From: Streptomyces sp. NBC_01717
Lineage (GTDB): Bacteria > Actinomycetota > Actinomycetes > Streptomycetales > Streptomycetaceae
DNA length: 64,000 nt
NCBI RefSeq assembly: GCF_036248255.1
Contig: NZ_CP109178.1
Coordinates: forward strand, 1,426,001-1,490,000
Reading direction: 5' to 3'
The notes beneath the pieces were generated by a model, which saw only the letters and a list, made by a program, of their open reading frames with translations, ran no database searches and had not been told where the DNA came from. The position numbers and the translations under genes were made by a program. Shown piece by piece: positions 29,216 to 36,883 of the stretch. Positions within the stretch are counted from its first letter, which is position 1. Each line of letters opens with the position of its first letter.

Positions 29216-30310
29216 ATGCGACTGCATGTCGACCAGCGCCATGAGCGGGTGCTCGAGCTCGTCAGGGAGCGCGGCAGCCTCCGGGTCGCCGATCTGGCGT
29301 CCGAACTCGGTGTCTCAGCAGTGACGTTGAGGCGCGATGTGGAGGCGCTGGCAGCTCAGGGGAGGGTGCAGCGGCTGCACGGGGCCGTGGTGTGGCCGGG
29401 TGGGCAGGCCTCGGAGGCGCCGGTGCAGACGCCGGCCGCCGAGGGCGCCGTGATCGGAATGATCGTGCCGACCACCAACTTCATCTTCGCCGACATCGTG
29501 CGCGGGGCGCGCGAGACCGTGGAGGCCCAGGGCGGCCGCCTGGTGCTCGGGATGTCCGGCTACGTGGACACGGAGGACCCCGTACAGGCGGAACATCTGC
29601 TGGCGGGAGGGGCCGAAGGGCTGTTGATCGCGCCCAGTTGGTTCGGTGGGGTACCCGCCGACGGCCAGGAGAAATGGCTGCTGGAATGCCCGGTTCCGGC
29701 CGTGCTCGTCGAGCGCACGGCGCCGGCCGGCAATCCCGCCGCAGGGCTCGACCGCGTGCGCACGGACCGGGCGCACGGCGCCGCGGTGGCGGTCGGTCAC
29801 TTCGCGAAGCTGGGGCACCGGGCGGTCGCGGCGGTACTGCAGGAAGGACCGCACGCCGCGCAGATCGCCGCGGGATATCTGGCCGCGATGGAGTCGCTCG
29901 GGCTGACGACCGTGCCGGGATCGCCGGCGATCAGGGGACACGGCGAGTACGACGAGACAGTGCAGTACCTGGTCGACGCGGTCAGGGAACGGGGGGTCAC
30001 GGCAGCGCTCGTGCACAGCGACGAGGACGCGATCGTGCTGGTGCCCAGGCTGCAGGAACGCGGCATCAATGTGCCCTCCGACCTGGCCCTCATCGCGTAC
30101 GACGACGAGGTGGCGGGCCTGTCCGACGTGCCGCTCACGGCCGTCGCGCCACCGAAGCGGGCGGTGGGCGAGCTGGCCGCGAAACTGATGCTGCAGCGGC
30201 TGGCGGAGCGCGCCTCGGGCCGGACTCCGACGCCGCGCCAGCACCTCGAACTGCTGCCGGAGCTGCGGGTACGGGCGTCGTGCGGAGCCGGCGAAGTGAG
30301 CGGCAACTGA
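29216..30310 (+). CDS. hybrid regulator: DeoR-type HTH with LacI-type sugar-binding domain
   Basis: A 364-residue regulator. Residues 1-60 are a DeoR-type helix-turn-helix (RHERVLELVRERGSLRVADL then SAVTLRRDVEAL); residues 75-350 are a periplasmic-binding-protein-like LacI/GalR effector domain (IGMIVPTTNFIFADIVRGAR, LIAYDDEVAGLSDVPLTAV). The ATG is preceded by AGGGGG. It immediately precedes a sugar importer operon and is its likely repressor. Both its own upstream region (29112) and the importer promoter (30308) contain TGATCGTAT, suggesting autoregulation. Confidence 0.92.
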   Translation: MRLHVDQRHERVLELVRERGSLRVADLASELGVSAVTLRRDVEALAAQGRVQRLHGAVVWPGGQASEAPVQTPAAEGAVIGMIVPTTNFIFADIVRGARETVEAQGGRLVLGMSGYVDTEDPVQAEHLLAGGAEGLLIAPSWFGGVPADGQEKWLLECPVPAVLVERTAPAGNPAAGLDRVRTDRAHGAAVAVGHFAKLGHRAVAAVLQEGPHAAQIAAGYLAAMESLGLTTVPGSPAIRGHGEYDETVQYLVDAVRERGVTAALVHSDEDAIVLVPRLQERGINVPSDLALIAYDDEVAGLSDVPLTAVAPPKRAVGELAAKLMLQRLAERASGRTPTPRQHLELLPELRVRASCGAGEVSGN

Positions 30311-30378
30311 TCGTATCTCGATCGTTTTGATTGTTGTGTGCGTTCGCTCTTGACTGTGATCGACATCGCGCAAATGAT
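30308..30378 (+). promoter_or_regulatory. importer operon control region
   Basis: Holds TGATCGTAT (30308-30316), TCGATCGTTTTG (30318-30329), TGCGTTC (30339-30345) and a -35-like TTGACT (30350-30355). TGATCGTAT and the complement GAACGCA also occur upstream of the regulator gene, and TCGATCGTTYTG occurs upstream of the lyase gene at 42110. I read these as parts of the DeoR/LacI-type regulator's site. Confidence 0.5.
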
Positions 30379-30427
30379 GTCCCTCGTTCGCCTCTCTTCC
30401 CGTACGAGGTCCCGTAGGAGCCGTGCA

Positions 30428-31735
30428 ATGTCGCGCACTTCACGTTCGTTCCGTATAGCCGCCGTCTCTTCCGTCGCAGCTCTGGGCCTGCTCGCCACCG
30501 CCTGCGGCGGCGACGGCGGCTCGACCGACGCCAAGTCGAACGGCAAGCCGGTAACCATCAGCTACTGGACCTGGACGCTGGGCGCCAAGGCGACTGCCGA
30601 CGAGTTCAACAGGACCCACAAGGACATCCAGGTCAAGTTCACCGAGATCCCCAGCTCGACCGAGGGCTACAGCAAGCTGGCCAACGCGGTGAGGGCGGGC
30701 AACGCCCCCGACGTCGCCACCATCGAGTACCAGATGGTCCCCGAGTTCGCGAGCCAGGGGAATCTGGTCGACCTCACCGACCTCGCCGGTGACACGGTCA
30801 AGGAGAAGTTCCCCGAACCCATCCAGAACCTGGTGAACTTCGGCGGCAAGACCTGGACGGTCCCGTTCGACGCCGCTCCGCAGCTGTACTACTACCGCAC
30901 GGACCTGTTCAAGAAGTACGGCATCGAAGTCCCGAAGACCTGGGACGAGTTCAGGACCGCTGCCGCGAAGGTCAAGAAGAAGGACAAGAGTGTCCGTCTG
31001 GCCTCGATGCCCAAGTCGGACCCGGCGCTGTTCGCCGCGCTGTCCTGGCAGGCCGGTGGCAAGTGGTTCTCCACCGAGGGTGACGCCTGGAAGCCCGCCG
31101 TCGACGACGCCGGCTCCAAGAAGGCCGCCGCCTACTGGGACGGTCTGATCAAGGACGACCTCGTGCAGACCTTCACCGGCTGGAGCCCCGAGGAGACCAA
31201 GGCCCGGGTCGAGGGCAAGACGCTCAGCTTCCTCGGCGCCTCCTGGTCCGCGGGCGGCATGAAGACCTCGCTCCCGGACCTCGCGGGCAAGTGGGCCGCC
31301 GCGCCCATGCCGAACTGGGGCACCCCGGCCAGCGGCAACTACGGCGGCACCTCCTACGGCGTGCTCAAGGGCAGCAAGCACACCGAGGCCGCCGCCGAGT
31401 TCATCAAGTGGGTCACCACCAACGGCGACGCCGTCAAGGCCCGCCTGAGCGACAAGAAGTCCCCCAGCAGCGCACTGCCGGCCAACCCGGAGATGCGTGA
31501 GGTCGCCGCGTCCCAGTTCGACACCGCGTACTTCAAGGGCCAGGACATCTACGAGCTCGCCTCCGAGCAGGTCGACACCATCGTCCCCGGCTGGACCTGG
31601 GGTCCGAACCAGATGGACGTCTACACGGCGGTGCAGGACGCATCCGCCAAGGGCGGCTTCGCAGCCGGCGTCGGGGCCGGCCAGCAGAAGGCCAAGTCGG
31701 GCATCGAGGACCGCGGGCTCAAGCTCGCCAAGTGA
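30428..31735 (+). CDS. sugar ABC transporter substrate-binding lipoprotein
   Basis: A 435-residue solute-binding protein of the family-1 (MalE/UgpB-like) type. The signal peptide ends in the lipobox LLATAC with lipidated Cys26; the mature protein starts with a Gly/Asp-rich linker and TISYWTWTLGAKATADEFN. AGGAG precedes the ATG at 30428; an earlier in-frame codon would add 30 residues before the signal. It captures a sugar or oligosaccharide outside the cell and hands it to the two permeases encoded next. The polysaccharide lyases downstream suggest uronic-acid oligosaccharides as a possible ligand. Confidence 0.93.
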   Translation: MSRTSRSFRIAAVSSVAALGLLATACGGDGGSTDAKSNGKPVTISYWTWTLGAKATADEFNRTHKDIQVKFTEIPSSTEGYSKLANAVRAGNAPDVATIEYQMVPEFASQGNLVDLTDLAGDTVKEKFPEPIQNLVNFGGKTWTVPFDAAPQLYYYRTDLFKKYGIEVPKTWDEFRTAAAKVKKKDKSVRLASMPKSDPALFAALSWQAGGKWFSTEGDAWKPAVDDAGSKKAAAYWDGLIKDDLVQTFTGWSPEETKARVEGKTLSFLGASWSAGGMKTSLPDLAGKWAAAPMPNWGTPASGNYGGTSYGVLKGSKHTEAAAEFIKWVTTNGDAVKARLSDKKSPSSALPANPEMREVAASQFDTAYFKGQDIYELASEQVDTIVPGWTWGPNQMDVYTAVQDASAKGGFAAGVGAGQQKAKSGIEDRGLKLAK

Positions 31736-31820
31736 CCCGTCGGGGTCCGGCCGCGCCTGACCGCGGCCGGACCCCGTCGACCACCCTCCCCCGCAGCGTC
31801 CATCCGCCAAGGAGCCCACC

Positions 31821-32780
31821 GTGGCAGCACCACTCGCCAAGGCCGTGCGCCCATCACGAGCCGGCACCCCCCGCGCGAGCGCGTCCCGGCTGAAGCGCAA
31901 TCAGCGCGGTGCCGCGGCCCTGTTCATCGTTCCGTTCTTCGTGCTGTTCGCCGCCGTCATGGCGGCTCCGATCATCTATGCCGTGTGGATGAGCCTGTTC
32001 CAGGAGCGCGCCTCCTCCGGGCTCGGATTCGGCGGCACCGAGCGGGCGTTCGCCGGCTTCGCCAACTTCACCAACGCCCTTTCCGACCAGGGCTTCCGCG
32101 AGTCCTTCCTGCACATAGCGGTCTACTGCGCGCTGTACATCCCGGTCATGATCGGCGCCGCGCTCGGACTGGCGCTGCTCGTGGACTCCGCGGTCGCCAG
32201 GGCCAGGAAGTTCTTCCAGCTGGCGCTCTTCCTGCCGCACGCCGTGCCTGGTCTGATCGCCTCGATCCTGTGGATCTACCTCTACACGCCCGGCCTCAGC
32301 CCGGTCCTCGACTGGATCGGCGCCCTCGGCGGTTCGTGGAACTTCTTCAGCGACGACCATGTGCTCTCCTCCATGGTGAACCTCACCGCGTGGCAGTGGA
32401 TCGGCTACAACATGGTGATCTTCTACGCGGCGCTGCAGGCCGTACCGCGTGAGCTCGTCGAGGCCGCCGTCGTCGACGGCGCCGGGGCCATCCGTACCGC
32501 CTTGCAGATCAAGGTGCCGATGATCGCCTCCGCGGTCGTCATGACCGTGCTCTTCACCTGCGTCGGCGCGATCCAGCTCTTCACCGAGCCCAAGCTCTTC
32601 AACCAGCGGGGCACCTCGTCGGTGGACACCGAGTGGTCCCCGACCCTGTTCATCTGGAAGGCCGGCTTCGTCCAGCACGACTACGGACTCGCCGCCGCCG
32701 CTTCCCTGATGCTCGCCGCCCTCGGCGTGCTGCTCTCGTACGTCGTCACCAAGCTCGGAAACCGGTGGAAGTCCGCATGA
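31821..32780 (+). CDS. sugar ABC transporter permease (MalF-like)
   Basis: A 319-residue inner-membrane permease with six to seven hydrophobic segments and the cytosolic EAA loop (VEAAVVDGAGAIRTALQIKV, near residue 213) that docks the ATPase. It starts at GTG with AAGGAG upstream. Its stop overlaps the next permease start as ATGA. No ATPase gene is present in the operon; in Streptomyces a shared MsiK-type ATPase encoded elsewhere normally energises such importers. Confidence 0.92.
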   Translation: MAAPLAKAVRPSRAGTPRASASRLKRNQRGAAALFIVPFFVLFAAVMAAPIIYAVWMSLFQERASSGLGFGGTERAFAGFANFTNALSDQGFRESFLHIAVYCALYIPVMIGAALGLALLVDSAVARARKFFQLALFLPHAVPGLIASILWIYLYTPGLSPVLDWIGALGGSWNFFSDDHVLSSMVNLTAWQWIGYNMVIFYAALQAVPRELVEAAVVDGAGAIRTALQIKVPMIASAVVMTVLFTCVGAIQLFTEPKLFNQRGTSSVDTEWSPTLFIWKAGFVQHDYGLAAAASLMLAALGVLLSYVVTKLGNRWKSA

Positions 32781-33712
32781 GCACTCACACGGTCACCCAG
32801 GAATCCGTCCCCGCCCGGGCGCCGGCCGCTCCCTCGGAGCGCAGACCCGCCGCGACCGGCCGGCGGCGCAGCCCGGCGCATGTGCTGCTCTCCAAGGGCG
32901 TCGTCAACGGAGTGCTGCTCCTCGCCGCGTTCTACATGCTGATGCCGGTCAGCTGGCTGCTCTTCGCGGCCACCAAGAACCACCGCGACCTGTTCGCCAC
33001 CGGTGGCTTCTCCTTCGGGGACTTCAACCTCTTCGCGAACATCCATGACGTCCTCACCTTCAACGACGGCATCTACCTGCGCTGGTTCGGCAACAGCCTG
33101 CTGTACTCGGTGGTCGGCTCGGCCGCCTCCGCGCTGCTGTGCACCGCCACCGGCTACGCCTTCGACAAGTACGACTTCCGGGGCAAGGAGAAGCTGTTCG
33201 GTCTGGTGCTCGGCGGCGTCCTGGTGCCGGCCACGGTGATCCAGCTGCCGATGTATCTGCTGGCCTCCAAGGTCGGCGTCGTCAACACCTACTGGGCAAT
33301 CCTGCTGCCGGCCCTGGTCAACCCGTTCGGTGTGTATCTCGCCCGGGTCTTCTCCGAGGGATACGTACCCAACGAGGTCCTCGAGGCGGCGCGGGTGGAC
33401 GGCGCCGGCGAGCTCCGTACGTTCCGCCGGATCTCGCTGCCGATGCTCGCCCCCGGCTTCATGACCATCTTCCTGTTCTCGTTCACCGGAAGCTGGAACA
33501 ACTTCTTCGGCGCCCTGGTCATGCTCAACGACGACTCCCTCTACCCGGTCAACCTGGGCCTGTTCATGTGGAACACCACCACGTCCCAGCAGCCCGAGTT
33601 CTACTCACTGGTGATCACCGGCTCGCTCATCGCCGTCATCCCGCTGATCATCGCGTTCATCGGCCTGCAGCGCTTCTGGCGCTCCGGCCTGACCGCGGGT
33701 GCGGTGAAGTGA
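32777..33712 (+). CDS. sugar ABC transporter permease (MalG-like)
   Basis: A 311-residue partner permease with about six membrane segments and the EAA loop LEAARVDGAGELRTFRRISL near residue 215. The N-terminal 40 residues are a proline/arginine-rich cytosolic leader. It begins within the stop of the first permease and its own stop is overlapped by a possible GTG start of the dehydrogenase gene, so the four genes are tightly coupled. Confidence 0.92.
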   Translation: MSTHTVTQESVPARAPAAPSERRPAATGRRRSPAHVLLSKGVVNGVLLLAAFYMLMPVSWLLFAATKNHRDLFATGGFSFGDFNLFANIHDVLTFNDGIYLRWFGNSLLYSVVGSAASALLCTATGYAFDKYDFRGKEKLFGLVLGGVLVPATVIQLPMYLLASKVGVVNTYWAILLPALVNPFGVYLARVFSEGYVPNEVLEAARVDGAGELRTFRRISLPMLAPGFMTIFLFSFTGSWNNFFGALVMLNDDSLYPVNLGLFMWNTTTSQQPEFYSLVITGSLIAVIPLIIAFIGLQRFWRSGLTAGAVK

Positions 33713-33714
33713 TC

Positions 33715-34770
33715 ATGCTCGTACCGGAAGGCACCGTCCTGAACAGCTCGGACCGCACCCCGGCCGGCCGGCGACCGGTCACCGTGCTCGCCATGGGCGG
33801 CGAGATCCACCGCACCCTGCTGGCCGGCGGCGCCCTCGAGCGACTCGGGCACATCGCGGCGGTGGACACGTCGCTGCTGGTCACCGACTACGCCGCCGCC
33901 GATCCCGCCGTGCTCGCCGACACCGAAGTCCTCTTCACCCACTGGGGCTCCCCCCAGCTCTCCGACGAGGCACTGCGGCTCATGCCGCGGCTGCGGGCGG
34001 TCGTCCACGCGGCAGGTTCCGTCAAGCACCACGTCACCGAGGCGGTGTGGGAGCGCGACATCGCCGTCTCGTCCGCGGCTGCCGCCAACGCGCTGCCCGT
34101 CGCCGAATTCACCCTGGCCGCGATCCTGTTCGCCAACAAGCGGGTCCTCGGCGCCGCGCGGCGCTACCGCGAGACACGGGGCGCCTTCGACCTCCTCCCG
34201 CACTTCGCCGGGCAGGGCAACTATCTGCGCACCATCGGAATCGTGGGTGCCTCACGGATCGGCCGCCGGGTGATCGAACTGCTGCGGCCGTTCGACCTGG
34301 AGGTCCTGCTGCACGATCCGTATGTGGGCAGGGAGGACGCCGCCGCCCTCGGCGTGGAGCGCGTCGGTCTCGACGAACTCGTGCGGCGCAGTCATGTGGT
34401 GTCCATCCACGCTCCCCAACTCCCGGAGACCCGGCACATGTTCGACGCGCCACTGCTCGCGCTGATGGCGGACGGGTCCACGCTCATCAACACCGCGCGC
34501 GGCTCACTCGTCGACACCCGGGCCCTCACCGAGGAACTCGTGTCCGGACGCATCCACGGCGTAATCGATGTGACGGACCCCGACCACCTGCCTTCCGATT
34601 CCCCGCTGTACAACCTGCCCAACGTACTGCTGACCCCGCACATCGCCGGCTCCCTCGGCAATGAGCTCGGTCGCATGGCGCACTGGGCGATCGATGAAGT
34701 GGAGCGGTACGCGCAGGGTGCGCCGTTCGCGTACGGAGTCGGTCCCGACGAGCTGAACCGCTCGGCCTGA
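33715..34770 (+). CDS. D-isomer-specific 2-hydroxyacid dehydrogenase
   Basis: A 351-residue NAD-dependent 2-hydroxyacid dehydrogenase. The cofactor loop is GIVGASRIGRRVIELL (near residue 177), the catalytic Arg is in NTARGSLVD, an acidic partner in VIDVTDPDHLP and the catalytic His in LLTPHIAG. Either ATG at 33715 or GTG at 33709 (which overlaps the permease stop) could be the start; the difference is two residues. In the same operon as the sugar importer, so it probably acts on a keto- or hydroxy-acid from the imported sugar. Confidence 0.88.
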   Translation: MLVPEGTVLNSSDRTPAGRRPVTVLAMGGEIHRTLLAGGALERLGHIAAVDTSLLVTDYAAADPAVLADTEVLFTHWGSPQLSDEALRLMPRLRAVVHAAGSVKHHVTEAVWERDIAVSSAAAANALPVAEFTLAAILFANKRVLGAARRYRETRGAFDLLPHFAGQGNYLRTIGIVGASRIGRRVIELLRPFDLEVLLHDPYVGREDAAALGVERVGLDELVRRSHVVSIHAPQLPETRHMFDAPLLALMADGSTLINTARGSLVDTRALTEELVSGRIHGVIDVTDPDHLPSDSPLYNLPNVLLTPHIAGSLGNELGRMAHWAIDEVERYAQGAPFAYGVGPDELNRSA

Positions 34771-34951
34771 GGAGCATCCCGCATGACCGCAGCCCGGCAC
34801 CGGACACCGCCCATGTCGAGGACCGTTCACCGGGCAGCGGCCGACTCGACCCCGGGGCAGCGGCAGCGAACCGACTTGACCGCCCCGTCGTCAACGGGCG
34901 CGGCCGGACCCCGAGCCGGCCACTCCGATCGAACCTGGGAAGGGCTTTGTC

Positions 34952-36448
34952 ATGTCTGGTCGTGCCCACCGCGTCCTCGTCGTCGGCATCGACGGCGTGC
35001 GGCTCGACACCCTGCGCCGGCTGCCTACCCCGCATCTGGACGCCCTCGCGCGGCAGGGCTTCCTCGCACCGGTCGGGATCGACGACGACACCCCGACGAT
35101 GTCGGGGCCGTGCTGGGCCACGGTCGTGACCGGTGTCACCGTCGCCAAACACGGCGTGTGGAGCAACGACTTCACCGGCCACCGCCTCGCCGTCTTCCCC
35201 GACTTCGCGACCCGGCTCACGGACCAGGACGGACGGCGCACCTTCGTCGCGGCCGGCTGGGAGCCCCTGATTCTCGCCCGCGGCGGGGGCCCGCTCTTCC
35301 AGGCCCCGGCGAGGACCGCGTACGTCTCGCCCGTCGTACACACCCCCGAAGGCTGGGACGCGTGCGACGAGCAGATCACCGAGGAGGCCGTACGGGTGCT
35401 GGCCGGAGACGAACCGGAGGCCTCGTTCGTCTATCTCGGCGCGCCCGACGAGACGGCGCACTTCCTGGGCTGCGGCAGCGCGTACGAGAGTGCTGTGCTG
35501 GCGGCCGACGGGCGCCTCGGACGGCTCCTCGACGCGGTGCGGTCCCGGCCCTCGTACGAGAACGAGGACTGGACGTTTCTCGTGGTCACCGACCACGGTC
35601 ATGCGGACGCGGGCGGGCACGGCGGCCGCACCGAGGAGGAGCGCACCGCCTGGCTGATCGCGGCGGGTCCCGGCATCGCGGCGGGTGCTGTCCCCCGCGC
35701 CGTCCGCCATGTCGACGTGGCCGCCCAGGTGTTCGCCTCGCTCGGTCGGCACGTCGACCGGCACTGGACGCTGGACGGGCGGCCCTTCGCCGCGGCCCCG
35801 CACGCCGTCCTCTTCGACATGGACGGCACACTCGTGGACACCGAGGCGCTGTGGCTGCGAACCGCGCGGGAGACCGCCGCGGGGCTCGGCCACGAGCTGG
35901 GAGAGACCGACCTGCCCTTCGTCCTGGGCCGCGCGGCCGCCGACACCGCCGTTCATCTCAAGCAGGTCTCCGGCACCGGCCGCAGTGCGCGGTCCGTGGC
36001 CGGGGAACTCGACGCAGCCTTCCTGGCCGCCGTCGAGTCCGAAGCCACGGTGTTGCCCGGCGCGTTGGAATTCCTTGATCTGCTCGGGGATCTGGACATT
36101 CCCGTGGCGCTGGTCTCGGCCTCCCCGCGCCCCGTGGTGGACGCGGTGCTCAAGCTCCTCGGCGCGGAGCGGTTCCGTACGACGGTCGCCGAAGGCGAGA
36201 CGCCTCGTACCAAGCCCGCGTCCGATCCCTATCTCGCTGCGGCGCGGGCGCTCGGCGTGGACCCGGCGGCGTGCCTCGCCGTGGAGGACAGCCCGACGGG
36301 CGTCGCCTCGGCCGAGGCTGCGGGTTGCAGGGTGCTCGCGGTGGCCTCCTTCACGGAGATCCCAGCCGCGTCGCGGAGGACGGTTCTGAGCGATCTGCGG
36401 GCGATGGAGCCACAGATCCTGTGGACGGCGGGACTTCGGGCCGGGTAG
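34952..36448 (+). CDS. fusion: alkaline-phosphatase-fold phosphodiesterase + HAD phosphatase
   Basis: A 498-residue protein made of two phosphatase superfamilies. Residues 1-280 are a type I phosphodiesterase/nucleotide pyrophosphatase-like domain (VVGIDGVRLDTL with metal Asp14, nucleophile region PTMSGPCWATVVTG near residue 50, metal-binding TDHGHADAGGHGG near 213). Residues 284-498 are a HAD hydrolase of the phosphoglucomutase-like subfamily with FDMDGTLVDTEA (D289, D291), Ser in VSASPRP, Lys in TPRTKPASDP and AVEDSPTG. It is the last gene of the sugar operon, 181 bases after the dehydrogenase. Both domains look catalytically complete. It may remove phosphate in two steps from one sugar-phosphate diester. 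Confidence 0.85.
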   Translation: MSGRAHRVLVVGIDGVRLDTLRRLPTPHLDALARQGFLAPVGIDDDTPTMSGPCWATVVTGVTVAKHGVWSNDFTGHRLAVFPDFATRLTDQDGRRTFVAAGWEPLILARGGGPLFQAPARTAYVSPVVHTPEGWDACDEQITEEAVRVLAGDEPEASFVYLGAPDETAHFLGCGSAYESAVLAADGRLGRLLDAVRSRPSYENEDWTFLVVTDHGHADAGGHGGRTEEERTAWLIAAGPGIAAGAVPRAVRHVDVAAQVFASLGRHVDRHWTLDGRPFAAAPHAVLFDMDGTLVDTEALWLRTARETAAGLGHELGETDLPFVLGRAAADTAVHLKQVSGTGRSARSVAGELDAAFLAAVESEATVLPGALEFLDLLGDLDIPVALVSASPRPVVDAVLKLLGAERFRTTVAEGETPRTKPASDPYLAAARALGVDPAACLAVEDSPTGVASAEAAGCRVLAVASFTEIPAASRRTVLSDLRAMEPQILWTAGLRAG

Positions 36449-36573
36449 TGGCGCGCAGCCACCGGCAGCGAGCGGCGAGGCGCGCCTGACACGCGCCACG
36501 CTGCCCGCTGCGGCATCGGCCAGGAGGCGGCGAGGGCCGCGGCTGCGATGACGGGCAAGGACCTGCGCATGGT

Positions 36574-36863
36574 TCAGCCTCCGGTGGTCATGGTGACTTC
36601 GCCGCTGCTGAGGCTGTAGCTCGCATTCGCTTTGCAGGGGCCGTAGGTGTACGCACTCGTGTTGGTGCCGGTACCGGGCTCGGGGCTGACGAACGGCTTG
36701 CCCCAGACCGCCTGCCCGTACGGGATCGAGGCGCAGTCGGCGACCGACTTGTAGTACTCGACGAAGCCGACTCCGCTGGGCTTGAGCAGTCCGGCCGACG
36801 AGGAGACGTTCCAGCTCCCGATCGTCGTCCAGGTGTTGGTGCTGGTGTCGACGACGTACCCGG
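36574..36863 (-). pseudogene. orphan C-terminal fragment of a secreted protein
   Basis: Right after the lyase stop on the minus strand, an open frame without a start or ribosome site encodes about 95 residues that look like a real protein C-terminus: YVVDTSTNTWTTIGSWNVSS, then a segment with EYYKSVADCASIPYGQAVWG, ending EVTMTTGG. Composition (Ser/Thr/Gly/aromatic, two or three Cys) is that of an extracellular, perhaps carbohydrate-binding, domain. I cannot name the family. It is probably the remains of a gene lost by deletion, or a domain once fused to the lyase. Confidence 0.4.
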
Positions 36864-36883
36864 TCGGGTGCCCGGCCGACCGG

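Noticed and set aside
34783..34951. An ATG at 34783 with a good GAGGAG site before the phosphodiesterase-HAD gene.
   Set aside because: The frame gives Arg/Pro/Thr-rich sequence without motifs and then runs out of phase with the real gene. A decayed start is possible but not supported.
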